Below, piece after piece: positions 8,380 to 17,963 of a stretch of DNA of 64,000 bases (positions within the stretch are counted from its first letter, which is position 1; every line of letters begins with the position of its first letter). The DNA is from Ensifer adhaerens. Its GTDB lineage: Bacteria > Pseudomonadota > Alphaproteobacteria > Rhizobiales > Rhizobiaceae. Below the pieces are notes generated by a model. It saw only the letters and a list, made by a program, of their open reading frames with translations, was not told the origin of the DNA and searched no databases. The stretch lies in contig NZ_LGAP01000007.1 of assembly GCF_001270265.1 (NCBI RefSeq), positions 124,001-188,000 of the forward strand, in the 5' to 3' direction. The position numbers and the translations under genes were made by a program.

Positions 8380-9580
8380 CCTTTATCAACGAAAGACAGC
8401 AATAGCCTTGCTATCCATGGGTTGCCATGCGATTCTTCGGGCATGATCCGAGCGAGATGAGAATGTCGGAAACGATGCTTGCAGCGCTTACCAACATTCG
8501 GACCGCGGAAGATATGATCGTGGCCTTTCGCGATGAGGAGCAGTGTCGGAGGTTGCTGGAAAGCATGGTGTGGCCGGCTGGGAGAGTTTGCCCTGCCTGT
8601 GGTTACAAACGTTCGATCGCGATAGCCGGCCGCGATATGGGCAAGCGGCGTGCGCGTCCGGGTCTCTATCAATGCTCCAGCGGTGATTGCCGGTTCCAGT
8701 TCACGGTGACGACCCACACGCCTCTGCATTCCACAAAGCTTCCTTTGCGTGTCTGGCTGAAGGGCATGTGGCTTATGTTGCAGTCGGATAAAGGTTTGTC
8801 CTCGGTGCGCCTGGCCGAGGCTCTGGGGGTGAGCCAACCCACAGCCTGGCGGATGGGACACGCGCTGCGTCTCATGGCGGCGCGCGAGCACATGCTCGAT
8901 GGCACGGTGGAGATCGACCATTTTCATCTCGGTGGGCGACCGAGAAAAAATCCGGACGATCCACCGCCTGGACGAGGCCGAAAAGGTCTGCCAAATACGC
9001 AGAAGACACCGGTCATGGCGATGGTGCAGCGACCAGATGACGTCACACCCGGCACTCCGGCCGGTGACGCCCGTGCTGCGGTGGTGACTGGTCTTTCGCT
9101 ACGTGCAGCGGCGCGTGCCGTCGAAACGCAGATCGAACCCCATGCCCGTTTGATGAGCGATGAGGCGAAGGCGTTCATGGCCATTGGCGAGAACTATGCC
9201 AGGCATGACACCGTGAAGCATTCCAGCCGCGAATACGTTCGCGACGCCGTCCATGTCAATTCGGTCGAAGGTTTCAATTCCCGCGTCCGTCGCACAATTG
9301 CCGGCGTCTTTCATCATATCAGCCCGCAGCATGCGGACCTGTATTTCCACGAGATCGGCTTCCGCTGGTCACAGCGCATTGTTACGGGCCAGGCTGTGCG
9401 GAAAAGCCGAAATGGCAGGGAACGCATGAAAACCCTGTGGTCACGGGTGCCGCCGGCGCTGCAATTGCTGCAAGTCTTTCGCGCTGCTACCGGCCGTCAA
9501 ATGCGCAGAAGTCCGGATGGTGGGATCATCGTCAAATCAGCAGTCGCTGTCTTTGGTTGTCTAATCGCTCCCCGCAAAAC
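8380..9580 (+). mobile_element. IS1595-family insertion sequence (approximate limits)
   Basis: The element carries the IS1595-type transposase gene. Inverted sequences flank it: CAACGAAAGACAGC at 8387-8400 and, on the opposite strand, CAACCAAAGACAGC at 9546-9559 (13 of 14 match), which I take as parts of the terminal inverted repeats. The outermost bases and the 8-bp target duplication could not be fixed with certainty, so the limits are estimates. Confidence 0.6.
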
Positions 9581-9680
9581 AAGTCTTTTTTGCATTATTT
9601 CACTATGGTCCGTTTGCTCGGCTTGTCGCACGTGGCCGCCCGATTTCGATAAACAATCGCGTAGCATGGTCGTTACGTAG
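8427..9680 (+). CDS. IS1595-family transposase
   Basis: The 417-residue frame starts MRFFGHDPSEMRMSE. An N-terminal zinc ribbon is visible (CPACGYKRS ... YQCSSGDCRFQF), then a helix-turn-helix-like segment (SSVRLAEALGVSQPTAWRMGH), then the ISXO2-type DDE domain: Asp in VEIDHFHLGGRPRKN, Asp in LMSDEAKAF, and VNSVEGFNSRVRRTIAGVFHHIS with the third acidic residue. The frame runs through the presumed right inverted repeat (encoding VAVFGCLIAP) and on into flanking DNA, so the last 40 or so residues are probably not native to the element. Whether the transposase still works is unknown. Confidence 0.88.
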   Translation: MRFFGHDPSEMRMSETMLAALTNIRTAEDMIVAFRDEEQCRRLLESMVWPAGRVCPACGYKRSIAIAGRDMGKRRARPGLYQCSSGDCRFQFTVTTHTPLHSTKLPLRVWLKGMWLMLQSDKGLSSVRLAEALGVSQPTAWRMGHALRLMAAREHMLDGTVEIDHFHLGGRPRKNPDDPPPGRGRKGLPNTQKTPVMAMVQRPDDVTPGTPAGDARAAVVTGLSLRAAARAVETQIEPHARLMSDEAKAFMAIGENYARHDTVKHSSREYVRDAVHVNSVEGFNSRVRRTIAGVFHHISPQHADLYFHEIGFRWSQRIVTGQAVRKSRNGRERMKTLWSRVPPALQLLQVFRAATGRQMRRSPDGGIIVKSAVAVFGCLIAPRKTSLFCIISLWSVCSACRTWPPDFDKQSRSMVVT

Positions 9681-9944
9681 GAATGCGTCTTTGAAGTACG
9701 TTTGCCAGGAGCACGGTTGTCTTCGCGGTCGGCAACTGAGGCCGCCGCAGTATGGGTTTCGCTGGATAGGTCTTCCAATGTTGATAACGCAGTTCAAGAC
9801 GTAACCCTTGCTGCAACCAAATACGCGGAATAACCCGACCCACGTCCCGGCAAGGACGTCTCGATGCATCCGAAGCAATGGACGCAATTCTGATAGCTCC
9901 TTGACTTACATCATCTGTGCGCTCCCGACGTTTTTATCATCAGT

Positions 9945-10970
9945 TCAGGCGGTTGTGCCGATAGTTCTCTCAAAGAGCTGACCAGTCTTCAGCATCGTGT
10001 GCATGATGACGACGAGCTTTCTCGCCACAGCAATCGCCGCCCGCTTGAAGCCGATCCTTTCCCTCAGCTTCAGGCCCCATCTGCGAAGTGCGCTGTCGGC
10101 CTGGGCTCGGGTCAGGATAACCCCAGCCGCTTCGTACAAGAGAACCCGCAGATATTTGTCGCCGCGCCGCGATATGTGCCCGTCATAATCAACTTCACCG
10201 GACTGATAACGCCGGGTGGTCAGACCCAGCCATGCTCCGACAGCGCGGGACGTCTTGAAGTTTTCCGGTGCTTCGATTGCTGCCGTGAATGTTGCCGCTG
10301 TAACCGCACCGACACCTGGAATGGACATGAGCAATCGGCATGGAGTGCTCGTTCGCGCGGTGGCAACAAGCTGCCGGTCAAGCTCTGCAGCCCGGGTGCG
10401 GATACTGCACCAAGCTTCCAGCAGTGGCACGATGATCTGTTCAAGCATGCCATTGCTGGCAAGCAGCCTGCGCACATGGGCTTCAAAGACGCGTCCTGCT
10501 CCTTTCGGAACAATGAGCCCGAAGGTTTTCATGAGACCTCGTATCTGATTGGAAAGATCAGTCACAATTTTGATCAACTGACCGCGGGCACCGACAAGGG
10601 TACGGGTCAGCATGCTGTTAGAATCCTTCACCCGGACTGCTTTGTAAAAGCCAACCTCGGCAAGATGAGCCAAGCCGTCGGCATCGTTTGCATCGGTCTT
10701 GTTCGTCGCCATATTGAGCGCCGCTTTGGCGTGCCGAGCATCAATGCAGATTGCCGGGACACCCTGTGCAGTCAGCTCATGGTAAAACCAGACCGACAAA
10801 GGTCCCGTCTCGAATACCACGCGCTTTGCTTTCGGAGCGCGTTCACGGATAACAGCTGCCAGTAATTGCGGATCGGATGCGCATTTTCCACGCCATACCC
10901 GCTTGCCATTTCGCCGCACCGAAATCGCGGTGTCTTTCAACGATACGTCGAGCCCGATATATTCTTCCAT
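9945..10970 (-). CDS. IS110-family transposase
   Basis: From ATG 10970 (MEEYIGLDVSLKDTAISV) the protein has 341 residues; GGGAAAC lies just upstream, and the frame extends 24 codons further without family similarity. The N-terminal DEDD RuvC-like domain is visible (GLDVSLKDTAI, FETGPLSVWFY, NKTDANDADGLAHLA), followed by a coiled segment and the C-terminal transposase_20 domain (LMSIPGVGAVTAATFTAAI, FKTSRAVGAWLGLTTRRYQSG, ISRRGDKYLRVLLYEAA) that carries the catalytic Ser region. IS110 elements have no clear terminal repeats, so the element ends cannot be set. The gene appears complete. Neighbouring IS1595 and IS21 elements make this a nested insertion hot spot. Confidence 0.93.
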   Translation of the reverse strand: MEEYIGLDVSLKDTAISVRRNGKRVWRGKCASDPQLLAAVIRERAPKAKRVVFETGPLSVWFYHELTAQGVPAICIDARHAKAALNMATNKTDANDADGLAHLAEVGFYKAVRVKDSNSMLTRTLVGARGQLIKIVTDLSNQIRGLMKTFGLIVPKGAGRVFEAHVRRLLASNGMLEQIIVPLLEAWCSIRTRAAELDRQLVATARTSTPCRLLMSIPGVGAVTAATFTAAIEAPENFKTSRAVGAWLGLTTRRYQSGEVDYDGHISRRGDKYLRVLLYEAAGVILTRAQADSALRRWGLKLRERIGFKRAAIAVARKLVVIMHTMLKTGQLFERTIGTTA

Positions 10971-11042
10971 GGTTGTTTCCCGTTCGATGCTTGGGACAGG
11001 CCCCGCGCCATGATCCCGTTTTTCCATCTTGTCGGGGAACAA

Positions 11043-11494
11043 CCACCTTGGCGACGTCGTGGAAATATCCGTTCAGCAGCCAGTAGGGCACCGCTCCCGC
11101 GATTACCCCATGTTGATAAAGGCCATGTATCAGAAGGAACTCGATCCCGGCCGGCTGACGTAAGGTCTTAATCTGCTTCGGCTTCCCGCATGATTTTATA
11201 GGGATCGGCGCCGATGCTTTACTCACCTTGGGGAACTCGGCTGTCTCCAGGCGGCGCTCGCCGAGTTCAAAGTTAGAAATAAAACTTTGCAGTTGGCCAA
11301 TGCGCTGGCCTAACGTCAGATTCGCGGCCATCGGCGAGATCACCCGAGCTCGGTCGTCGAGCGGTTGACAGAGGCATGCAGGTGGGCGTGAGATGAACTG
11401 CGGCTCCGCGGCAATCCACGACCACGAGGATTCATCGGGGAAGAGATTCGGCAGGTTTGGGCGGAGTTCTTCACATTCTGCGGAGCGGTATGTC
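11043..11494. other. region between IS110 and the split RNase Z-like gene
   Basis: No recognisable gene. A 166-codon minus-strand frame (10843-11343) spans the IS110 start but shows no family motif and is probably chance. The region should contain the IS110 end and the promoter of the RNase Z-like gene that starts near 11495. Confidence 0.4.
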
Positions 11495-11646
11495 GTGTTT
11501 CTTGTTCAACCGAGGTTGGTCAATGAGCCTTTCGGGGATGCAGGCCTCCTGCTTGATTTCAATTTCACGTCGCGTGCTATCCTTTTCGATCTCGGCGACC
11601 TGGCCCCCCTTCCGGCTGGTACAATTTCCAAGATCCGGCAGGTATT
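11495..11646 (+). pseudogene. RNase Z-like metallo-hydrolase, 5' part, split by IS21
   Basis: The frame reads [20 protein letters not shown] then a segment ending [17 protein letters not shown], which is the N-terminal strand region of RNase Z-like metallo-beta-lactamases. A GTG at 11495 with GCGGAG upstream is a plausible start; the frame is open further upstream but without similarity. At 11647 the IS21-family element begins. Joining 11646 directly to 14276 keeps the frame and gives ..KIRQVF-VSHMHMDHFAGF.., with the metal-binding HxHxDH motif just after the joint. The rejoined protein would have 336 residues, a normal length for this family. Confidence 0.8.
11641..11646. repeat. IS21 target-site duplication, left copy (GGTATT)
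   Basis: GGTATT at 11641-11646 is repeated at 14270-14275, directly outside the two ends of the IS21 element. Removing one copy and the element restores the reading frame of the RNase Z-like gene. Confidence 0.75.
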
Positions 11647-11824
11647 TGCGGGTTTCGGCAAAGTCCGGACAGGGTTTCCGGTAATCTCCGGACACAGTTT
11701 TCAGTAATTCCCGGACAGTGATTCCGCTAAATCCCGGACAGTTTTCCGGCGGCGGTTTGACGGTTGGTTCGCGGCTGCGCCGTCTTGTTGGTTAAGCCTC
11801 TCACGACAACGTTGAGAGGGGCCG

Positions 11825-13375
11825 ATGCCGAGACGGAAGCAAGCAAGACGAACGACAGTGAGGGATATCCGGACCATTCTGCGCCTGACCCACGAAGAGG
11901 GTCTTTCGGTGCGCGAGATTGCCGAGCGGCTGAAGATCGGCAAGAGCTCGGTATCGACCTATTTGCTGCGATCTCGGGAGGCCGGGCTTTCGTGGCCGTT
12001 GCCAGTCGGCGCGGACGAGGATGCAAAGCTGGAGCGGCGGCTGTTCGGCCGAGCCGGTCGACCGCCGCGCGATCTCGGCGAGCCGGACTGGGCGGTGGTG
12101 GTTCGGGAGCTGAAGCGCAAAGGGGTGACGCTGACGCTTCTATGGCAGGAATACCGTGCCAATCATCCCGATGGTTACGGCTTCACGTGGTTCTGCGAGC
12201 AGGTTGCCACCTTTCGGCAGCGCACGAGTGTAGCGTTCCGCAATCGGCACGCGGCGGGCGCCGTGATGCAGACTGACTATGCCGGGCCGACGGTGCCGGT
12301 GATCGATCCGGCGACCGGTGTCATCCATCCGGCCCAAATCTTTGTCGCGGTGCTGGGCGCCTCCAACCTGACCTTCGCCCATGCCAGCTTTAGCCAGCAG
12401 TTGCCGGATTGGATCGACGGCCAGGTGCGTGCTCTGACCTTCTATGGTGGGGTCACCAAGGCAATCGTGTGCGACAACCTCAAATCAGGGGTGGCCAAGG
12501 CCCTTTGGTTCGAGCCGACGTTGACTGCGACGTTCGCCGCCATGGCGGAGCATTACGACACCACGATCCTGCCGACACGCAGCAGGAAACCGCGCGACAA
12601 AGGCCGGGTCGAAGGCGCGGTGCTGATCGTGGAACGCTGGATTCTGGCCCGGCTCAGGAACCGCACCTTCTTCTCGCTTGCCGCCCTCAACACGGCGATT
12701 GCCGAATTGCTCGAGGAGCTGAACAACCGGACGATGCGCCACGTCGGCAAAAGTCGCCGCGAACTGTTCGAGGAGATCGAGCGGGCAGCATTGAAGCCTT
12801 TGCCGGTGATGCCGTTCGAATATGCGGAATGGAAGTCGGCGAAGGTTCACCCGGACTATCATGTCGAGGTCGACAAGACCTTCTACTCGGTGCCGCATCG
12901 GCTGATCGGATGCACCCTGCAGGTGCGGCTCACCCACCGGGTAGTCGAGATCTTCCACGATCACCAGCGTGTCGCCAGCCATGTTCGCCGCTCCCAGCGT
13001 TCCGGCCACGTTACCATCAATGACCATATGCCCAAGGCGCATCAGCGCTATGCCAACACCACGCCGGCCAATCTGATCGGCCGTGCGACCCAGATCGGCC
13101 CCAATGCCGCTATCCTGGTCGAACGCATGATGCGCGACAGGCCGCATCCGGAACAGGGATATCGCTCGGCCATGGGCATTCTGTCGCTGGCGCCGCGCTA
13201 TGGATCACAGCGCCTCGATGCCGCCTGTGAACGAGCGCTCACCATCAATGCCGTCACCTATTCCTCCGTCGCCTCCATCCTCAAATCCGGCCTCGACCGG
13301 GAAAGACCGCAGGCTGAACATGCGGCCCCCACGCCTGCGCATACCAATATCCGTGGCCGATCCTACTACCAGTGA
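11825..13375 (+). CDS. istA: IS21-family transposase IstA
   Basis: A 516-residue DDE transposase. Residues about 15-60 form a helix-turn-helix ([36 protein letters not shown]). The rve/DDE core has Asp in [14 protein letters not shown] (near residue 150), Asp in [11 protein letters not shown] and Glu in [15 protein letters not shown]. The C-terminal part ([21 protein letters not shown]) matches the usual IstA tail. It is read from ATG 11825 and its TGA overlaps the first bases of the istB region, so the two are translationally coupled. IstA binds the element ends and catalyses cut-and-paste transposition with IstB. Confidence 0.95.
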   Translation: MPRRKQARRTTVRDIRTILRLTHEEGLSVREIAERLKIGKSSVSTYLLRSREAGLSWPLPVGADEDAKLERRLFGRAGRPPRDLGEPDWAVVVRELKRKGVTLTLLWQEYRANHPDGYGFTWFCEQVATFRQRTSVAFRNRHAAGAVMQTDYAGPTVPVIDPATGVIHPAQIFVAVLGASNLTFAHASFSQQLPDWIDGQVRALTFYGGVTKAIVCDNLKSGVAKALWFEPTLTATFAAMAEHYDTTILPTRSRKPRDKGRVEGAVLIVERWILARLRNRTFFSLAALNTAIAELLEELNNRTMRHVGKSRRELFEEIERAALKPLPVMPFEYAEWKSAKVHPDYHVEVDKTFYSVPHRLIGCTLQVRLTHRVVEIFHDHQRVASHVRRSQRSGHVTINDHMPKAHQRYANTTPANLIGRATQIGPNAAILVERMMRDRPHPEQGYRSAMGILSLAPRYGSQRLDAACERALTINAVTYSSVASILKSGLDRERPQAEHAAPTPAHTNIRGRSYYQ

Positions 13376-13386
13376 AGGAAGCAAGA

Positions 13387-14163
13387 ATGCTGACAAATCC
13401 CACCCTCGACCAGTTGCATGCCCTCGGGCTGACGGGCATGGCCGCCGCCTGGCGCGAATTGACCGAGCAGTCCGGCACCAATGAGCTCAGCCGCGATGAG
13501 TGGCTCGGCCTGATGCTCGACCGCGAAGTCGCCCTGCGCGCCGACAAGCGCATCCGTAACCGGCTCGCCTCCGCCAAGCTACGCTTTCCCCAGGCCTGTA
13601 TCGAAGATATCGACTTCGCCGCCGCCCGCGGTCTCGACCGGCGCAACACCATGGCGCTAGCCCAGGGGCAATGGCTCACCGCCCATGAGGGCCTGATCAT
13701 CACCGGCCACACCGGCACTGGCAAGTCATGGTTGGCCTGCGCCTTCGGCAGGCAAGCGGCAAGGCTCGGTCACTCCGTCCTCTATGTGCGCGTGCCGCGC
13801 ATGTTCGAGGATCTCGCGCTTGCCCGCCTCGATGGCTCTTTCCCTCGCCTCATCGACAAGCTCACCCGCGTCCAGCTCCTCATCCTCGATGACTTTGGAA
13901 CACATGCGCTCTCCGATCAGCAGCGCTTCCACCTCTTCGAAATCGTCGAGGAGCGCTATCAGAGAAAATCCACCCTGATCACAGCCCAGGTCCCCGTGGC
14001 AAGCTGGCACGACCTTATTGCCGACAGCACCGTCGCCGACGCCATACTCGACCGCATCGTGCACAATGCTCACCGCATCACCCTCCGGGGCGAGAGCATG
14101 CGAAAGCAAAAAAGCGCTCCCCTCTTGACGGCTGCAGAAAACGGCGAAATCAATCAACCCTGA
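13387..14163 (+). CDS. istB: IS21-family helper ATPase IstB
   Basis: The start is taken at ATG 13387 ([20 protein letters not shown]), preceded by AAGGAAGC; a GTG five codons upstream overlaps the istA stop. The 258-residue protein is a DnaC/DnaA-like AAA+ ATPase with Walker [16 protein letters not shown], Walker [13 protein letters not shown] and a sensor-like segment [14 protein letters not shown]. IstB binds the target DNA and stimulates IstA. All ATPase motifs are intact. Confidence 0.94.
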   Translation: MLTNPTLDQLHALGLTGMAAAWRELTEQSGTNELSRDEWLGLMLDREVALRADKRIRNRLASAKLRFPQACIEDIDFAAARGLDRRNTMALAQGQWLTAHEGLIITGHTGTGKSWLACAFGRQAARLGHSVLYVRVPRMFEDLALARLDGSFPRLIDKLTRVQLLILDDFGTHALSDQQRFHLFEIVEERYQRKSTLITAQVPVASWHDLIADSTVADAILDRIVHNAHRITLRGESMRKQKSAPLLTAAENGEINQP

Positions 14164-14269
14164 TGGTAACCAGGCTGCCGAGGACCAACCTCGTCAAACT
14201 GTCCGGACTTTAGTGAAAGCGCCGTCCGGGATTTAGCGGAATCAATGTCCAGCTTTTGCGAAGCGCGCA

Positions 14270-15134
14270 GGTATTCGTGTCGCACATGCATATGGATCAC
14301 TTCGCGGGCTTTGACCGGATACTCCGTTTGCTCCTTAACCGGACGGCAGAGCTGCAAATATTCGGTCCTCCCGGTCTGACAGACGCCGTCGAGGCAAAGC
14401 TGCGATCCTACACGTGGAATCTTCTCGATGAGACTTCGGAGGATTTCTCGATCATTGCCGCAGAGTGGAATCTCAAAGACGAGCTGACGCGGTCGCGGTT
14501 CAAGGCACGCAATAAATTCGCCCGCGATCCGCTCGGGGTAGAGGCGCTTGCTTCCCGACGTCTCCTCATGGAACCTGACTTCCACGTCGAAGCGATTGAG
14601 CTCGATCACGGAATACCATGCCTAGCATTCGCGTTTCAGGAAAGCTTGCGGGTGAATGTGCACAAGGCGAGGCTGGATGGGCTTGATCTCCCGGTCGGGC
14701 CTTGGCTGACCGGGGTCAAGCAGCTCGTGCGGTCTCACGCGGACCCGGGCACAATCATCACAATCCCGGGTCGCCGCGACATGAAACTGGGTGATCTTCT
14801 TAGTGCTAAGGTACTCGTCACCGGTCCCGGAGAGCGTATCTGCTACGCAACGGACCTAGCATTCACCGAGCCGAACCTGTCACGTTTGCTTGCCTTAGCA
14901 GAAGAGTCGGATTACCTCTTCATCGAGGGCGGGTTCCTTGATGAGGACGAGGACATCGCAGCTTCCAGGAGGCACCTGACGGCATCTCAGGCGGGAAATA
15001 TCGCCGCAGCGGCACGCGCGGCCAGATCCGTTCCCATGCATTTCTCGCCCCGTTATCTCGGCCGAGAGCAATTGTTGTTGGATGAGTTTCAGAAGGGACT
15101 TACCGCTGGGCTCGCCATCCGGTTCTCTGGCTAG
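14270..15134 (+). pseudogene. RNase Z-like metallo-hydrolase, 3' part, split by IS21
   Basis: The frame continues from the IS21 right end as QVFVSHMHMDHFAGFDRI, carrying the HxHxDH zinc motif, and ends at 15134. Further metal ligands are visible: the Asp in CYATDLAFTEPN and His in RRHLTASQAGNIAAAA and SVPMHFSPRY. It could only be translated alone from a TTG at 14256 inside the IS end, without the N-terminal strands, and is then unlikely to fold. It belongs with 11495-11646; together they encode one MBL-fold RNase Z-like protein. The target-site copy GGTATT occupies 14270-14275. Confidence 0.82.
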
Positions 15135-15571
15135 CAATCACTGTGCGCAAGCGTGGCGTTGTGCCGAAAACCGGGAAGTGTCCGCTCGTGAGTTGTCGCT
15201 TGGCACTTTATTGGGGTCTTCCTCGATTTGTGTGGTTCATTCGCCGTTAGCGACGATGCCGCTAACGGGCGGGCATGCGAACGAAAACGAAATGGTCGCC
15301 CGGGCGAATAAGTGGTCTTGTCGAAAATGCGCGCGGGCGGAACCGACCATGACTCGAAGTGAGGAACGGAGTTCCAGGCTTCGCGCGGGCTAAGCGCGGA
15401 AAAACAGGGCTGCAGACTTCGCGACACTGGGGCTGGATTGTACCAGTCACAAGAGGTACCGCGTTTTTGAAGGTCCGGCCGGCTTTCGCGCCGCGGGGAG
15501 CTGTGGTGTTCACCGTGCAAGCCAAAATGTCTGCTGGGCTTCTTGGATTACAGAAGCCGCGGTCGATCCCA
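15135..15571. other. gene-free stretch between RNase Z-like part and hydrolase
   Basis: Both flanking genes end here (convergent). Several frames are open because of the high G+C, but none shows a family motif or a plausible start signal. I see nothing else in it. Confidence 0.5.
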
Positions 15572-16396
15572 TCAAGGCGATAGATGGGGGACGCCTCTTT
15601 CTGGCGACTCCAAAAAGCGGATGATGTCGTCAACCATGCGGGCGTCCCAAAGATCGTTGTGTCCAGAGCCGTCGTAGACCAGCATCTGCTTGGGCTCGGG
15701 AGCGGCTTGATATAGAGCCTCGCCCGAAGGCAGCGGGATGATGGCGTCCCGCCGACCATGGATAAACAGCTTCGGCTGCCTCAGCTTCGCTATTCTTAGA
15801 TCCGAGCGGAAGGGATCCTTGATGAGAAGGGCGACCGGAAGGAACGGGTAGTGCGTCTGTGCGAGCGAAACAACCGACTGGAAAGCAGACACAAGGATGA
15901 CGGCGAAAGCCGGCCTTTCCCCCGCCGTATGCACAGCGACACCACTTCCCAGCGACTGGCCCAGCACAACGATCTCGCCGTCGGAGCGAGTTGAAAGCCA
16001 ATCGAACGCTGCAATGCCGTCGGTCAGTAGCCCGTCCTCGCTCGGCGTCCCGGTTGATCCAGGATAGCCGCGATAGGAAATTGCGAGCAGGCCGATGCCG
16101 CGCGCGGCCAGCGCCCGAGCGAGAAAGCCATAGTTGCTGACCCGGTCGGCGTTTCCAAGAAAGAACAACACCTTCGGCTGGCCGGGTTCGCCCTGGCTGT
16201 AGAGTCCATGAAGCGTCTCTCCGTCTCGCGTTCGGATGTAGACGTTCTCGCCCCAGCTCGCGTGTTCTGGAGGTCGTGTCGTGCTTGCGCCGGGGTAGAG
16301 GAGGGTGCGCTGCGACAGATACATCAGGCCGACAAGCGAAATGTAAGCGAAAGCCGCCGTCAGCGGAACGATCAGCAGGAGTTTCGTGGCACTCAC
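15572..16396 (-). CDS. membrane-anchored alpha/beta hydrolase (ABHD13/BEM46-like)
   Basis: About 274 residues from a GTG at 16396 (preceded by GGGCGGA); a TTG ten codons upstream is the other choice. A single N-terminal membrane helix (about 5-30, KLLLIVPLTAAFAYISLVGL) is followed by an alpha/beta hydrolase domain. The elements seen are SQRTLLYPG, FFLGNADRVSNYGFL, ISYRGYPGSTG, the nucleophile elbow VLGQSLGSGVAV (Ser), the acid in IHGRRDAIIPLPSG and the base in GSGHNDLW. This arrangement matches the BEM46/ABHD13-like serine hydrolases of bacteria, whose substrates are mostly unknown. No partner genes adjoin it; flanking DNA is gene-poor debris. Confidence 0.87.
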   Translation of the reverse strand: MSATKLLLIVPLTAAFAYISLVGLMYLSQRTLLYPGASTTRPPEHASWGENVYIRTRDGETLHGLYSQGEPGQPKVLFFLGNADRVSNYGFLARALAARGIGLLAISYRGYPGSTGTPSEDGLLTDGIAAFDWLSTRSDGEIVVLGQSLGSGVAVHTAGERPAFAVILVSAFQSVVSLAQTHYPFLPVALLIKDPFRSDLRIAKLRQPKLFIHGRRDAIIPLPSGEALYQAAPEPKQMLVYDGSGHNDLWDARMVDDIIRFLESPERGVPHLSP

Positions 16397-16946
16397 AGCA
16401 TCATGTCCGCCCGTGCGCTCGCCCAATATTCAGAGCCTGCCCTCGACGCCAAATCGTGCCTCCACCCGGATCTTCGAAACGGTCACGATGGCCAAAAGTG
16501 GACCTGCTGTCGCTGCGCCCCTGCCTGGCGACAATCAGGGGATCGTAATCTGCTCTCATCAGCCTACAACAAATAGGGACTCGGGCAACTCTTTCGCTTA
16601 AGGCAGTGTTTGGCCCCGTCCCGCAAACGCCCGCTGGAAAGGCGAACAGGACATTTCAGCTGGGCCATCTGGCCCGCAACTCCTCCCGCAGCGTGTCTAC
16701 TGCGATCGAGAGGTGGTCAGGAGCTTAGGTGGGCGCCGCACCCACGCGACTTAATGGACGCTTCGTCTCACGTTGCTTGTGGCGGTGCACCGGCTCCATA
16801 ACTGCAGCACTGGCGAGCCTAGTCCCAGGGTTCCTTGCGCAGCCCCTTCGGATTTCCCGACCCTGCCGGGCAGCGCCTTGCCGTCAACCGACCTGCCCGC
16901 AACGTAAAACTGTTCTAGGTCTTCCCATAAGGCAAAGCGGGCTTGG
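16397..16946. other. gene-poor stretch
   Basis: No supported gene or RNA on either strand. It would hold the promoter of the minus-strand hydrolase. The rest looks like decayed or shuffled DNA similar to the following 1 kb. Confidence 0.45.
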
Positions 16947-17267
16947 ATGACCAAGATCACGGTGGCGTCGAACTACTCGCTCAACATGAGCGATTTCGAT
17001 CTCAGCACAATCTATTACAGGACATCATACGTTGAGACGGGGACGCTGTTTCGGGTGGTGTATTCGAACGGTGTTCATTGAGGAGTTCCGCGGCGCACCG
17101 GGCTCACCTACAGCGCCTATGGTGAGCCAATAACGGGGACGATTGCAAGCTTCTCCGCCTGGTTTAACGGACAGCGGCTCTTCAATGTGGAGGGCTCGAT
17201 CGCCGTCACCAAGATTGTCGCCGCCGCGCAGACCGTCGACACCACCAAGGATTACTTCGTTCTCTAA
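16947..17267 (+). pseudogene. remnant of a rhizobial RTX/calcium-binding-type protein, N-terminal part
   Basis: From ATG 16947 the frame reads MTKITVASNYSLNMSDFDLS and stops at a TGA near 17080. After frame changes the text continues GLTYSAYGEPITGTIASFSA and later FNVEGSIAVTKIVAAA, ending at TAA 17265. This order (YxAYGEP..G, IEG/VEG..I..) resembles the domain in front of hemolysin-type Ca-binding repeats in many rhizobial secreted proteins. At least two frame breaks separate the pieces, and no GGxGxD nonapeptide repeats follow. It is a dead fragment; family assignment is by recollection of the motif order. Confidence 0.5.
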
Positions 17268-17647
17268 TCCAGATGCTGCGATGCAGGCGCTTTTTGGGCA
17301 CCTATTCCTCAGGCCGATGATATGTGGGCTTGAAGGCCGCTACCGCGGGAAAGCAGATCGGGCGAACGAATTAAGTGGCCGACAATTACCGCTTGGCAAC
17401 TCTAACTCTGGGGAGGAGGCGCCGACGCGTTGGTTGCGTTCAACGTCTCCTTTCCGGAGGAAAACCAAACGCGGAGGTTGGCATCGGGTCAGTTAAGGCA
17501 CACTGAAAGCGGCAGCCCGCATATGGCCAAGACGCCTTCTTGACTCGCAAAGTGGACTTCCGTTCGCGCAGTTGATGTTCACGTTTTGGAGAATCTAAGC
17601 GAAGTGTTCATGGCAAATTTGCAGGAAGGAGGCTGAGCCCCTACCCT
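17268..17647. other. gene-poor stretch
   Basis: Nothing recognisable. It may contain further decayed sequence downstream of the RTX-type remnant, but no reading frame gives a convincing match. Confidence 0.4.
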
Positions 17648-17836
17648 TCAAAACAGGCATGATGCACTTCGCTGAAGGGCGATTTCCTCTGTCTTGAGGT
17701 CGAAGCTGGTCTGCATGTTCATCCAGAATTCGATTTTGTCCGTGAACGCAGGTCGAGCAGTGCGACCAGGAAGTGCAGGTTTTGGATTCGATTTCTTCAA
17801 GAGCGCCGTGGTCACGGCGACGCGGCTTGGCACCAC
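17648..17836 (-). pseudogene. higA-like antitoxin remnant, C-terminal end
   Basis: A short minus-strand frame contains KIEFWMNMQTSFDLKTEE, which corresponds to the conserved C-terminal segment of HigA/VapI-type antitoxins ('PEFWLNLQ..YDL'). The helix-turn-helix region that should precede it is absent or out of frame: the upstream residues read MVPSRVAVTTALLKKSNPKP and show no XRE pattern. No higB partner is seen. The call rests on this one motif. Confidence 0.45.
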
Positions 17837-17963
17837 GTCCCCTGCCTTTATCCATTCGAAATCGGACCTGGCATGGTGGAACTCGACCGGCCCGGGTTGC
17901 GCGCGACAGTTGAGCGGTTAAGATCGGGCGAAGCCGCCTGTAAGCGAAAGTTGCCTTTTGACG

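Larger units (their letters stand above)
11647..14269 (+). mobile_element. IS21-family insertion sequence with istA-istB
   Basis: The ends are imperfect inverted repeats starting TGCG: left TGCGGGTTTCGGCAAAG, right (reverse strand) TGCGCGCTTCGCAAAAG. Inside them are further repeats of CCGGACA/TCCGGAC, and an exact 21-bp inverted repeat pairs 11719-11739 with 14224-14244 (core GATTCCGCTAAATCCCGG). Multiple internal end repeats are typical of IS21 transposase-binding sites. A 6-bp duplication (GGTATT) flanks the element. Both istA and istB look intact, so the element may be active. Setting the ends at the outer TGCG is supported by the exact repair of the interrupted gene. Confidence 0.85.

Noticed and set aside
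10843-11343. 166-codon minus-strand frame upstream of IS110
   Set aside because: Overlaps the transposase start in another frame and shows no family motif.
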